Positions 35,891 through 44,302 of a stretch of DNA of 64,000 bases are shown one piece after another. The position numbers and the translations under genes were made by a program. Each line of letters begins with the position of its first letter. The first letter of the stretch is position 1. This DNA comes from Bradyrhizobium forestalis (GTDB lineage Bacteria; Pseudomonadota; Alphaproteobacteria; Rhizobiales; Xanthobacteraceae): positions 31,687 through 95,686 of the forward strand of contig NZ_PGVG01000006.1 in the NCBI RefSeq assembly GCF_002795245.1. The letters are read 5' to 3'. The notes below the pieces were generated by a model. It did not search any database and was not told the DNA's origin. It worked only from the letters and a program-made list of their open reading frames with translations.

Positions 35891-37147
35891 ATGAAGAAAT
35901 TACCCAGTTCGATCTTCGCAATCGTTGTCGTTTTACTTAGCCTGGGGCTTATGCTGTTGATCGGGCAACCTCGGCTCTTCTTCAGTCGCTGGAGCTTCAC
36001 GAAATCGGTCGAGGTCACCGTGCCCGGTGAGGATCGCGGGTACTATTATCGGTTCAAGGCGGGCTATCTGTACAAAGGCGAGCCGCTTGATTTCGACATC
36101 GTGGTCGGTTGCCGTGTCAAAATCACCACGTACAAGGATAACGACCGAACAGTCGAAGTTGGCGTCGTCCCCACAATCTTCGGGCTCAAGACAAGAGATC
36201 AGCATGGTGTCGCAGTGCTGCTGCCTAACGCCTGCCATGGCGAGACCACGCAGAACGGCAGAGTCCCAAAAGCGCTACTGCCGCTCGTGGTCACGTACGA
36301 ACATGCTAATGAGCCTTGGTCTGGCGTAGCCTATGTGTCGGAGGATGCGTACGACAGGCCGCGTTCTGAGTTGAAGTTCCTCGGAGCCACGATTACCCGA
36401 GCAACGCGCGACGAGTGGCAAGCATGGCGTGAGACCGACGCGGAAAAGAATTTCATTGCTTATGAGCTGTTGGGCATCAACTCGAAAAATATGTGGGATC
36501 CACCTAAGTGGAAGCCGGGGCTTCGTGTGATGGCCTCACAGTGCCTCAGCATCTCAAGACTGAAGCTCTCCGACGCGGTGCGCGATGTCGTGACACCCGG
36601 CTGGCCTTCCAGCAGACCAACCTATTGGTTTCCTGATGAGCGGACACGGCAATCGCTTTGGGAGGTGGCGTTTGGGCCTAACAAACCTCCGCTCATCGAA
36701 GGGTACCGGTTTCAAGATTACTTCCCTGGTGCCTCTCCGGGTCATAACGGATTGGCTCGCCGCGAACCCGGCGCAGTCATTTTCTTCAATCGCGAAGTCG
36801 AAGGCGATGTTTACCCGGCTCACACAGATATTTCGGTCAACAAGCTAGAGCCCACCGGTGAGCTTCCAGCCGAAATGACCGCAAAAGAACGGTTGGATTG
36901 GTCATCGGCTGAGGTAAAGCCGGATCTGCGAGGCTTCGCCTTTTGCGAGAGTTCAATCGTCTCAATTGATGGCGTGCCACAGTGGCCTCCCAAATATCTG
37001 TACCGCAATGCGAACCGGATCAACGGCGAGGCGATCAGCGAACAACTTGCCAAGTGGGGCACCAACTACTTCTTCGCATTCGAGCGCGACGAGTACATCA
37101 TCTTTTTGCGAATGTACGAACTTGCAAGCAGCTTCGCAAAATTGTGA
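35891..37147 (+). CDS. Orphan membrane-anchored protein, unknown
   Basis: 418 aa with an N-terminal anchor (hydrophobic 8-27, LPSSIFAIVVVLLSLGLMLL) and a large, presumably periplasmic body of mixed alpha/beta composition. It contains several Trp/Pro-rich stretches (DPPKWKPG, TPGWPSSRPTYWFPDERTRQSLW, GVPQWPPKYLY) and three or four scattered Cys. No family recognised. Codon third positions are clearly less GC-rich than in the neighbours (many AAT, TTT, GAA), suggesting later acquisition. It reads in one uninterrupted frame, so it is probably functional. Confidence 0.6.
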   Translation: MKKLPSSIFAIVVVLLSLGLMLLIGQPRLFFSRWSFTKSVEVTVPGEDRGYYYRFKAGYLYKGEPLDFDIVVGCRVKITTYKDNDRTVEVGVVPTIFGLKTRDQHGVAVLLPNACHGETTQNGRVPKALLPLVVTYEHANEPWSGVAYVSEDAYDRPRSELKFLGATITRATRDEWQAWRETDAEKNFIAYELLGINSKNMWDPPKWKPGLRVMASQCLSISRLKLSDAVRDVVTPGWPSSRPTYWFPDERTRQSLWEVAFGPNKPPLIEGYRFQDYFPGASPGHNGLARREPGAVIFFNREVEGDVYPAHTDISVNKLEPTGELPAEMTAKERLDWSSAEVKPDLRGFAFCESSIVSIDGVPQWPPKYLYRNANRINGEAISEQLAKWGTNYFFAFERDEYIIFLRMYELASSFAKL

Positions 37148-37373
37148 GGGAGCCGACTAAGTTTGAGCGGTCGTAATCGGCCGCCGTCTTCGGTCACAAG
37201 CCAGCTATGGGTCAAGGGCTGCCTTGGCCAGCTAGCATGGCCCTGTTCGGGTCATCTTCAAGAAGCAGACCTCGCGGCGGTCTGAGCCAAGATTGCCGAG
37301 GGCCATATGGGCCGTTTAGCTGGTATTAGTCTTGGTGTTGCAAATTGACATTGTGTCCGACCGTGGGGCCGCT

Positions 37374-37556
37374 ATGAAGCGCACAAAACAGAGGCTGGCT
37401 TTAGTTGGCTCGACGCTTTCGATCATCGTCGTTGCGGGCGCGACTTACTTTCTGTTCTGGCATAAGAGTCTGACGGCAATTCTTTCCTTTGTGGCTATCG
37501 TCCCGGTCTTCCTAATTCTCGCGCTCGGCCTCCTGAAACTAGCGCGCGCAACGTGA
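37374..37556 (+). CDS. Small two-helix membrane protein, unknown
   Basis: 60 aa from ATG 37374: a basic start (MKRTKQRLA), then two hydrophobic helices separated by HKSL (VGSTLSIIVVAGATYFLFW and ILSFVAIVPVFLILALGLL). The upstream frame is open to 37332, but ATG at 37374 gives a cleaner start. It shares the lower GC of the preceding gene. Nothing else is known. Confidence 0.5.
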   Translation: MKRTKQRLALVGSTLSIIVVAGATYFLFWHKSLTAILSFVAIVPVFLILALGLLKLARAT

Positions 37557-37561
37557 GCACA

Positions 37562-37590
37562 CGCAGGTCGGCTTCGGGCCACAAGCCGCA
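37562..37590. repeat. Degenerate inverted repeat, right flank of low-GC patch
   Basis: CGCAGGTCGGCTTCGGGCC followed by ACAAGCCGCA: an inverted partner of 35697-35723, also with an internal GGCTT..AAGCC dyad. A third weak relative (TCTTCGGTCACAAGCC) is near 37188. Confidence 0.45.
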
Positions 37591-37676
37591 GATCACGCTC
37601 AAGATGGTTGACTTCCGCTTTACGATGGTGAGCCGACATCCGGCGAGAAAAAGCCGCGAGGACACCAAGGCGTCTC

Positions 37677-38573
37677 TCATTCTCCCTGGATCCATTCCGC
37701 GACGCCGCGCCATAGCGTGTCGCGATGTTCGGGGCGGAAGAAGCCGAAATGGCCGATCGCCTTGGCGCCGACGTCGGACGGTTTCACCGTCAACACCTCC
37801 GGCTTGATCGCCGTGAATCCGCTCGTGAGCAGTTCGACCGCAGGCCGCGTGGCCCAGGGATCGTCGGAGAAGCAGAGCGCGCGCAGCTCGCCCTTGAACT
37901 TGGCAAAGTTCTCGAGCGCCGGCAGTTTTGAATCGAAGAGATAGCGCGGGCTCGAGACCCACTCGGCCCATTGCAGGAAGACGCCCTTGGGCAGATCCTC
38001 GCCGACGCCGGCCCAGCCGGGGGCATAACCGAGCGCGTGGACCAGCGGCACGCCGACGAAATTCATGAAAGCATAAACACGGTATTTCTCCGGCGAGGTC
38101 ATGAGCCGCCAGGTCGCGGCCTGCGAGGCCACCAAGGCGGCGCGCGAGATCTCGCTGTTGTTCGCAATCAGTCCGAGCGCCTGGCCGCCGAAGGAATGGC
38201 CGACATAGCCCAGCGGCAGGGTATGATAGCGCTCGCGCATCCAGCTGACCGCGGCGGTGACGTCGAGCGCGGCCCAGTCTGACATCGAGGCCTTGAAGCC
38301 GACCAGCGATTTGGGCCGGTTGTAGCCGACCATCGCCGGCAGCCTGGAGTCGCCGATGCCGCGATAATCGTAGGTCAGCACCGCGCAGCCGCGATGGGCG
38401 AGGTAGGAGGCAAAGCCGCGATAAATCTTGCGCGGGACGGCGGTGGCGGAGTTGATCAGCACGGCATGCCGCTTGGCGCCCCGTGGCAGGAACAGGGTGC
38501 CGGTCAGCGCATACCCGTCGGCGGCCGGAAAGCTGATCTCGTCGATGAAAACGTCGTCCAGTGCCGCGTCCAT
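37677..38573 (-). CDS. Alpha/beta hydrolase (COG4757-like)
   Basis: 298-aa cytoplasmic alpha/beta hydrolase. Strand beta-3/oxyanion area AVLINSATAVPRKIYRGFASYL, then CAVLTYDYRGIGDSR, the nucleophile elbow GYVGHSFGGQALG, and the catalytic His in AIGHFGFFRPEH. The GHSFGG and YDYRGIGDS motifs match a group of predicted hydrolases with no known substrate. It is divergent from the DAHP synthase gene, with ~180 bp between. Confidence 0.82.
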   Translation of the reverse strand: MDAALDDVFIDEISFPAADGYALTGTLFLPRGAKRHAVLINSATAVPRKIYRGFASYLAHRGCAVLTYDYRGIGDSRLPAMVGYNRPKSLVGFKASMSDWAALDVTAAVSWMRERYHTLPLGYVGHSFGGQALGLIANNSEISRAALVASQAATWRLMTSPEKYRVYAFMNFVGVPLVHALGYAPGWAGVGEDLPKGVFLQWAEWVSSPRYLFDSKLPALENFAKFKGELRALCFSDDPWATRPAVELLTSGFTAIKPEVLTVKPSDVGAKAIGHFGFFRPEHRDTLWRGVAEWIQGE

Positions 38574-38753
38574 GGGCGGTCAATGTCCTGCCAGTTCTTT
38601 GCCGGCCCCAAGCAAATGCGAATTCGGCTTTGCCCGCAAGGGTTTGCAGTGCGAGACGGATTTACAACTGGCGGGGCGGAGCCAGCCTGTGTATAAGGCG
38701 GCCCTCGCAACCCCTAGATCAGGTTGTGCTTTTTGCTTCACGGAGAGATTGCG

Positions 38754-40142
38754 ATGTCCGAGCGGTGGACGCCCGAGTCCTGGCGCAGCAAGCCGGTGCT
38801 ACAGGTGCCCGAATATCCCGACGCCAAGGCCCTGGCCGACGTCGAGGCGCAGCTTGCGACCTTTCCGCCGCTGGTGTTCGCCGGTGAGGCACGCAATCTG
38901 AAGAAGGCGCTGGGCCGCGTTGCGACCGGCGAGGCCTTCCTGCTCCAGGGCGGCGACTGTGCCGAGAGCTTCGCCGAGCACGGCGCCAACAACATCCGCG
39001 ACTTCTTCCGCGTGCTTCTGCAGATGGCGGTGGTGCTGACCTATGCCGGCGCGGTGCCAGTGGTGAAGGTCGGCCGCATTGCCGGCCAGTTCGCCAAGCC
39101 GCGGTCGTCCCCGACCGAGACGGTCAACGGCGTCGAGCTGCCGAGCTATCGCGGCGATATCGTCAACGACATCGCCTTCACCAGGGAAGCGCGGGTGCCC
39201 GATCCGCAGCGCCAGCTGATGGCCTACCGCCAGTCGGCGGCGACGCTGAACCTGCTGCGCGCGTTCGCCACCGGCGGCTACGCCAATCTCGGCAGCGTGC
39301 ATCAATGGATGCTCGGCTTCCTCAAGGCCTCGCCGCAGTCCCGCCGCTACAAGGAGCTGGCCGACCGCATCTCGGACGCGCTCAACTTCATGCGTGCCTG
39401 CGGCCTCGACCTTGAGAGCCATCCGGAGCTGCGCGCCACCGATTTCTACACCAGCCACGAGGCGCTGCTGCTCGGCTACGAGCAGGCCATGACCCGCGTC
39501 GATTCTACCACCGGCGACTGGTACGCAACCTCGGGCCACATGATCTGGATCGGCGATCGCACCCGCCAGCTCGATCACGGCCATGTCGAATATTTCCGCG
39601 GCATCAAGAACCCAATCGGGCTGAAGTGCGGCCCTTCGCTCAAGCCCGACGAGCTCTTGAAGCTGATCGATGTGCTCAACCCCGACAACGAGCCGGGCCG
39701 GTTGACGCTGATCGGTCGTTTCGGCTCCGACAAGGTCGGCGAGCATCTGCCGAACATGATCCGCGCCGTGAAGCGCGAGGGCCGGGTGGTGGTCTGGTCG
39801 TGCGATCCCATGCACGGCAACACGATCACCTCGACGTCGGGCTACAAGACGCGACCGTTCGACCGCATCCTGTCCGAGGTGAAGTCGTTCTTCGCGATCC
39901 ACGCCGCCGAAGGCACCCATGCCGGCGGCGTGCATCTGGAGATGACCGGCAAGGACGTCACCGAGTGTCTCGGCGGCGCCCGCGCGATCACGGACGAGGA
40001 TCTCAACGACCGCTATCACACGGTCTGCGATCCCCGCCTCAATGCCGAGCAATCCATCGATATGGCTTTCCTGGTCGCCGAGCTGCTCAAGCAGGAGCGC
40101 GCCGGCAAGGCCCAGCCGATTCCGGCCGCAGCGGGGCTCTAG
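38754..40142 (+). CDS. Class II 3-deoxy-7-phosphoheptulonate (DAHP) synthase
   Basis: 462 aa; condenses phosphoenolpyruvate and erythrose-4-phosphate, the first step of the shikimate pathway. The class II (plant-like) type is shown by [33 protein letters not shown] (metal-binding Cys), [29 protein letters not shown] and [16 protein letters not shown] at 38754 follows GGAGAG; an upstream frame to 38724 is not supported. dgkA follows 4 bp after the stop. Confidence 0.95.
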   Translation: MSERWTPESWRSKPVLQVPEYPDAKALADVEAQLATFPPLVFAGEARNLKKALGRVATGEAFLLQGGDCAESFAEHGANNIRDFFRVLLQMAVVLTYAGAVPVVKVGRIAGQFAKPRSSPTETVNGVELPSYRGDIVNDIAFTREARVPDPQRQLMAYRQSAATLNLLRAFATGGYANLGSVHQWMLGFLKASPQSRRYKELADRISDALNFMRACGLDLESHPELRATDFYTSHEALLLGYEQAMTRVDSTTGDWYATSGHMIWIGDRTRQLDHGHVEYFRGIKNPIGLKCGPSLKPDELLKLIDVLNPDNEPGRLTLIGRFGSDKVGEHLPNMIRAVKREGRVVVWSCDPMHGNTITSTSGYKTRPFDRILSEVKSFFAIHAAEGTHAGGVHLEMTGKDVTECLGGARAITDEDLNDRYHTVCDPRLNAEQSIDMAFLVAELLKQERAGKAQPIPAAAGL

Positions 40143-40146
40143 GACC

Positions 40147-40500
40147 TTGCTGCGGATCTGGAAGGCCACGATCAATTCCCGCAACGGTCTGGCCTTTGCG
40201 TTCCGGTCGGAGCAGGCCGTCCGTGAGGAGATCTTTGCGCTCCTGCTGTCGATGCCGCTCGCCTGGTTCATCGGTGCGACCGCGATGCGCGCGGTCGAAT
40301 TGGTGTGCTCTGTCGCGTTCGTGCTGACGGTCGAGCTGCTCAACACCGCGATCGAGAAGCTCGCCGACCGGCTGACCATGGATCACGACAAGCAGATCGG
40401 CCGCGTCAAGGACATGGGCTCGGCCGCGGTTGGCGTTGCGCTGTTGATGACCGGCGCGTTCTGGATCATCGCCGTCATCGAGCGGTTGGGGTTCCTCTAG
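40147..40500 (+). CDS. dgkA: Diacylglycerol kinase
   Basis: 117-aa, three-helix membrane kinase that phosphorylates diacylglycerol to phosphatidic acid. Diagnostic segments: KATINSRNGLAFAFRSEQAVREE, then ELLNTAIEKLADRLTMDHDKQIGRVKDMGSAAVGVALL with the catalytic glutamate of ELLNTAIE. The start is TTG at 40147 (LLRIWKATINS), which fixes the normal family length; the frame extends upstream only through the DAHP synthase gene. It is co-transcribed with that gene. Confidence 0.92.
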   Translation: MLRIWKATINSRNGLAFAFRSEQAVREEIFALLLSMPLAWFIGATAMRAVELVCSVAFVLTVELLNTAIEKLADRLTMDHDKQIGRVKDMGSAAVGVALLMTGAFWIIAVIERLGFL

Positions 40501-40522
40501 CTAGGGATCGGACTAAGCGGCC

Positions 40523-42280
40523 ATGACCGAACGACTCAACACATTCGCGGTCACGCTCGCCCAGCTCAATCCGACCGTGGGCGACGTGGAGGGCAATGCG
40601 GACAAGGTGCGCGCGGCGCGTGCGCGAGCTGCCGCTGACGGCGCCGATCTCGTGCTGTTTCCGGAACTGTTCATCGCCGGCTATCCGCCGGAAGATCTGG
40701 TGCAGAAGCCGGCCTTCCAGGCCGCCTGCCGCGCCGCGATCGAAAGCCTCGCGCGCGAGACCGCCGATGGCGGGCCCGCCATGCTGGTCGGCACGCCCTG
40801 GGTCGAGGACGGCAGGCTCTACAATGCCTGCGCGCTGCTCGACGGCGGCCGCATCGCCGCGCTGCGCTTCAAATGCAATCTGCCGAATTACGGCGTGTTC
40901 GACGAGAAGCGGCTGTTTTCGCGCGGCCCGGCGGCCGGCCCTGTCACCGTGCGCGGTGTGCGGATCGGCGTGCCGATCTGCGAGGACATCTGGCTGGAGG
41001 AGTCCGAGGATTACGAGAATGTGGTCGAGACGCTGGCCGAGACCGGCGCCGAGATCATGCTGGTGCCGAACGGCTCGCCTTACGCCCGGGACAAGAACGA
41101 CGTGCGCCTGTCGGTCGCGGTGGCCCGCGTCACCGAGAGCGGACTGCCGCTGGTCTATCTGAATCAGGTCTGCGGCCAGGATGAGCTTGTGTTCGACGGC
41201 GCATCCTTCGCGCTCAACGGCGATCTTTCGCTGGCGGCGCAGTTGCCGGCCTTTGAAGAGAGCATCGTCACGCTGCGCTTCGCCAGAAACGACGACGACT
41301 GGCGCTGCACGGGGCCGATCGCCGAACAGCCCGAGGGCGACAAGGCCGACTACGCCGCCTGCGTGCTGGGCCTGCGCGACTACGTCGCCAAGAACGGCTT
41401 TCCCGGCGTGCTGCTCGGCATCTCCGGCGGCATCGATTCGGCGCTGTGCGCGGCGATCGCGGTCGACGCGCTCGGCGCCGACCAGGTGCATGGCGTGATG
41501 CTGCCCTATCGCTACACGGCCGCACACTCGATCGCCGACGCCGGCGAACTCGCCGGCCATCTCGGCATCCGCTACGAGGTGCTGCCGATCGCGGAAGCCG
41601 TGAACGGATTCGAGACCATCCTGTCCGGCATTTTCAAGAACCTGCCGCCTGATATCACCGAGGAAAACCTCCAGGCCCGCACCCGCGGCACGCTTCTGAT
41701 GGCGATCTCCAACAAGACCGGACTGATGGTGGTGACGACGGGCAACAAGTCGGAGATGTCGGTCGGCTACGCCACGCTCTATGGCGACATGAACGGCGGC
41801 TTCAACCCGATCAAGGACATCTACAAGACGCAGGTGTTTCGGCTGGCGGGCTTGCGCAATTCGTGGAAGCCAGAAGGCGCGCTCGGGCCGGCTGGCGAGG
41901 TCATTCCCCCCGACATCATCACGCGTCCGCCGACGGCGGAGCTGCGCGAGAACCAGACCGATCAGGACTCATTGCCGCCTTACGATGCGCTCGATGCCAT
42001 CCTGGAGCGCCTGGTCGAGCGCGAGCAGCCGCTGGATCAGATCATCGCCGCCGGCTTCGACCGCGACACCGTCACCCGCATCGACCATCTGCTCAACGTC
42101 GCCGAATACAAGCGCCGCCAGGCCGCGCCCGGCGTGAAAGTGACGGCAAGGAATTTCGGCCGCGACCGCCGCTATCCCATCACCAACCGTTTTCGCGACA
42201 GGGGCGAGAGGCTGCCCGCGTCGGACGAGACGCTGGTTTCGCCCGGCAGCACGGCGTCGATCGACGCGTTCGAGGGATGA
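40523..42280 (+). CDS. nadE: Glutamine-dependent NAD+ synthetase
   Basis: 585 aa, two domains. N-terminal nitrilase-like glutaminase (1-~260) with the catalytic triad Glu48 (LFPELF), Lys117 (RFKCNLPNYGVFDEKR) and Cys153 (GVPICEDIW). C-terminal synthetase with P-loop GISGGIDSAL (299-308), NKSEMSVGYATLYGDMNGGFNPIKD and a C-terminal arginine-rich end. It amidates deamido-NAD to NAD+ using glutamine. It is 22 bp after dgkA and ends just before an intergenic repeat. Confidence 0.96.
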   Translation: MTERLNTFAVTLAQLNPTVGDVEGNADKVRAARARAAADGADLVLFPELFIAGYPPEDLVQKPAFQAACRAAIESLARETADGGPAMLVGTPWVEDGRLYNACALLDGGRIAALRFKCNLPNYGVFDEKRLFSRGPAAGPVTVRGVRIGVPICEDIWLEESEDYENVVETLAETGAEIMLVPNGSPYARDKNDVRLSVAVARVTESGLPLVYLNQVCGQDELVFDGASFALNGDLSLAAQLPAFEESIVTLRFARNDDDWRCTGPIAEQPEGDKADYAACVLGLRDYVAKNGFPGVLLGISGGIDSALCAAIAVDALGADQVHGVMLPYRYTAAHSIADAGELAGHLGIRYEVLPIAEAVNGFETILSGIFKNLPPDITEENLQARTRGTLLMAISNKTGLMVVTTGNKSEMSVGYATLYGDMNGGFNPIKDIYKTQVFRLAGLRNSWKPEGALGPAGEVIPPDIITRPPTAELRENQTDQDSLPPYDALDAILERLVEREQPLDQIIAAGFDRDTVTRIDHLLNVAEYKRRQAAPGVKVTARNFGRDRRYPITNRFRDRGERLPASDETLVSPGSTASIDAFEG

Positions 42281-42327
42281 TGGGAAAGCCATTTGGCGTG
42301 GTGGGCGATCTCGCCAAACATTCCGCT

Positions 42328-42431
42328 GTCATCATCCGCGAAGGCGGATGATCCAGTACTCCGCGGCGGACGTTGTGGAAACCAACTGGTGCCGCGGAGT
42401 ACTGGATGCCCCGCCTTCGCGGGGCATGACA
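42328..42431. repeat. TGTCAT...ATGACA palindromic repeat, copy 1
   Basis: 104-bp element between the convergent nadE and oxidase operons. Ends TGTCAT / ATGACA. Hairpin CATCCGCGAAGGCGGATG near the left end, CCCCGCCTTCGCGGGG near the right end. A perfect 17-bp inner pair ATCCAGTACTCCGCGGC (42351-42367) and its complement (42391-42407). The same design recurs at 57335-57436. Confidence 0.9.
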
Positions 42432-42459
42432 GTTGAGAGAGATGCGAATTCCTGCAATG

Positions 42460-42852
42460 CTACGAGGGGCCTGCGAAGAACAGCACCCGAAGGAAGTGCG
42501 TGTACTCGGATTCGAGCACCATGATCGACACGAATACCAGCACCGCGACCGGCGGCAGCAGGATGGCATAGGCCAAGGCCAGCCGCTCCCAGGCCATGTG
42601 CATGAAGACGGCGACGATCAGGCCGGCCTTCAGCACCATGAACAGCAGGATCAGCGACCACCTCAGATAGCCGTGCAGGCCAAAGTAGTCGACGAGGTAG
42701 GAGCACGTGCTGAGGACGAACAACCAGCCCCAGACCAGGAGGTAGAGCTTGATCGGGTGCTGTTGCCCCTTGGCGTGAACGGCTGCCGTTGCGACTGCGC
42801 CATGCGCCGGAGCGAGGAGCCCTTCTTCCATGTGTACCGCCGCGTTTGTCAT
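42460..42852 (-). CDS. Cytochrome c oxidase subunit IV family protein
   Basis: 130 aa, three membrane helices: YLLVWGWLFVLSTCSYLVDYF, LRWSLILLFMVLKAGLIVAVFMHMAWE and LAYAILLPPVAVLVFVSIMVLE. The helix KAGLIVAVFMHM is the signature of the bacterial oxidase subunit IV (COX4 pro) family. ATG at 42852 lies 8 bp after the coxP stop, with a GAGGTGG ribosome site inside the end of coxP. It is the last gene of the oxidase operon. Confidence 0.82.
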   Translation of the reverse strand: MTNAAVHMEEGLLAPAHGAVATAAVHAKGQQHPIKLYLLVWGWLFVLSTCSYLVDYFGLHGYLRWSLILLFMVLKAGLIVAVFMHMAWERLALAYAILLPPVAVLVFVSIMVLESEYTHFLRVLFFAGPS

Positions 42853-42860
42853 GCGCCACC

Positions 42861-43583
42861 TCACCAAAGATAGAAGAATGCAAAGATGAAGACCCACACG
42901 AGATCGACGAAGTGCCAGTACAGGCCCGTGATCTCGACGATCTCGTAGTACCCCTTGCGGCTCGTGAAGAAGCCGCGCCTCTCGACGTCGAAGTCGCCGC
43001 GAAAGACCTTCCGCGCAATGGCGATCAGGAAGATCACACCGATCGTCACATGGGTGCCGTGGAAGCCGGTGATCATGAAGAAGCTCGCGCCAAATTGCGG
43101 CGCACCCCATGGATTGCCCCAGGGCCGAACCCCCTCCATGATCAGCTTGGTCCATTCGAAGGCCTGCATTCCGACGAAGGTCGCGCCGAAGGCTGCGGTG
43201 ACCAGCATCAGGATTGCGGTTCTCACGCGATCGCGGCGGTAGCCGAAATTGACGGCCATCGCCATCGTACCGCTGCTGCTGATCAGGATAAACGTCATGA
43301 TGGCGATCAGGATCAGCGGAATGTGCTTGCCGGCGATGTTGAGAGCGAAGACCTCGCTGGGATTGGGCCAGGGCACGGTCGTCGACATGCGCGCCGTCAT
43401 GTAGGAGAGCAGGAAGCAACTGAAGATGAAGGTGTCGCTGAGGAGGAAGATCCACATCATGGCCTTGCCCCAGGACACGTTCTTGAAGGCGCGCTGATCG
43501 GACGCCCAATCGGCGGCGATGCCACGCCAGCCTTCAAGCCGCGCAGGCGATTGCCCCGGATTTGTCAGCACGGTCTCAGCCAT
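42861..43583 (-). CDS. coxP: Cytochrome c oxidase subunit III (CoxP-like)
   Basis: 240-aa subunit III with about seven helices. Motifs: WIFLLSDTFIFSCFLLSY, the acidic FVGMQAFEW, FFMITGFHGTHVTIGVIFL (the GFHGxHV motif) and the C-terminal YWHFVDLVWVFIFAFFYLW. ATG at 43583 has AGGGAGG ~8 bp upstream. Two subunit III-like genes in one operon (this and coxO) match the coxMNOP arrangement known from Bradyrhizobium japonicum. Confidence 0.9.
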   Translation of the reverse strand: MAETVLTNPGQSPARLEGWRGIAADWASDQRAFKNVSWGKAMMWIFLLSDTFIFSCFLLSYMTARMSTTVPWPNPSEVFALNIAGKHIPLILIAIMTFILISSSGTMAMAVNFGYRRDRVRTAILMLVTAAFGATFVGMQAFEWTKLIMEGVRPWGNPWGAPQFGASFFMITGFHGTHVTIGVIFLIAIARKVFRGDFDVERRGFFTSRKGYYEIVEITGLYWHFVDLVWVFIFAFFYLW

Positions 43584-43597
43584 CTGGTCTCGCCTCC

Positions 43598-44302
43598 CTA
43601 GCTCAGCAATTGGCGGCAGATGTTGACGAAATCGTCGGTCCAGCCGGTGAGAAGACCGAGCAGGACAAGCCACACCAGCAGCAGGAAGTGCCAGTAGATG
43701 GCGCACAGCTCCACGCTCAAGCGCATGTCGGCGATCTCGGCGCCGCGCCACATCTTGGCTGAGGTTCGGCCCAAGGCCACCAGACCGCCCGCCAGATGCA
43801 GCCCGTGCACCGCGGTCAACAGGTAGAAGAAGGAGTTCGCCGGGTTGGACGCCACGAAATATCCGGCAGCCCCGAGCCGTTGCCAGGCCAGGAGCTGCCC
43901 GGCGAGGAAGATCACGGCAGATGCTCCGCCCGCGAGCAGACCGATGATGACGCCTTCAGTATCGTGTCGCCGCGCGGCCACGTACGACCATTGCAGCGCG
44001 ACACTGCTCAGGACCAGAACGCCCGTGTTGAGCCACAGCAGCCGCGGCACCGGCAGCGGCCGCCAATCGACCACGCTCATGCGCATCGAGTAGGCGCTGA
44101 TGAAGAGGACGAACAATGCGCTCGCGACAGCGAGGAACACGCCAAGTCCGACCTTCGCCGCCGGCCAGGTCATGGCATCGCCGCCGGGGAAGTCACCGGC
44201 CGGTCCTTCCTCCAGCCAGGGCTTGGCCGTCAGCCGTTGCTGCGACAGCCACCATCCGGCGATCACTGCAAGCACAGTCAGGAACAGGATGATGGCGCTC
44301 AC
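43598..44302 (-). CDS. coxO: Cytochrome c oxidase subunit III-like (CoxO-like)
   Basis: 234 aa, seven hydrophobic helices. Weaker subunit III signatures: LFVLFISAYSMRMS, NSFFYLLTAVHGLHLAGGLVALG (the HGLH pair replacing GFHGxHV) and the terminal YWHFLLLVWLVLLGLL. Starts with GTG at 44302, overlapping the subunit I stop by 4 bp (GTGA), so it is translationally coupled to coxN. It may act as an accessory or divergent subunit III. Confidence 0.87.
   Translation of the reverse strand: MSAIILFLTVLAVIAGWWLSQQRLTAKPWLEEGPAGDFPGGDAMTWPAAKVGLGVFLAVASALFVLFISAYSMRMSVVDWRPLPVPRLLWLNTGVLVLSSVALQWSYVAARRHDTEGVIIGLLAGGASAVIFLAGQLLAWQRLGAAGYFVASNPANSFFYLLTAVHGLHLAGGLVALGRTSAKMWRGAEIADMRLSVELCAIYWHFLLLVWLVLLGLLTGWTDDFVNICRQLLS

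Noticed and set aside
38799..40379. 526-codon frame antisense to DAHP synthase
   Set aside because: Same GC3 artefact; it crosses into dgkA.
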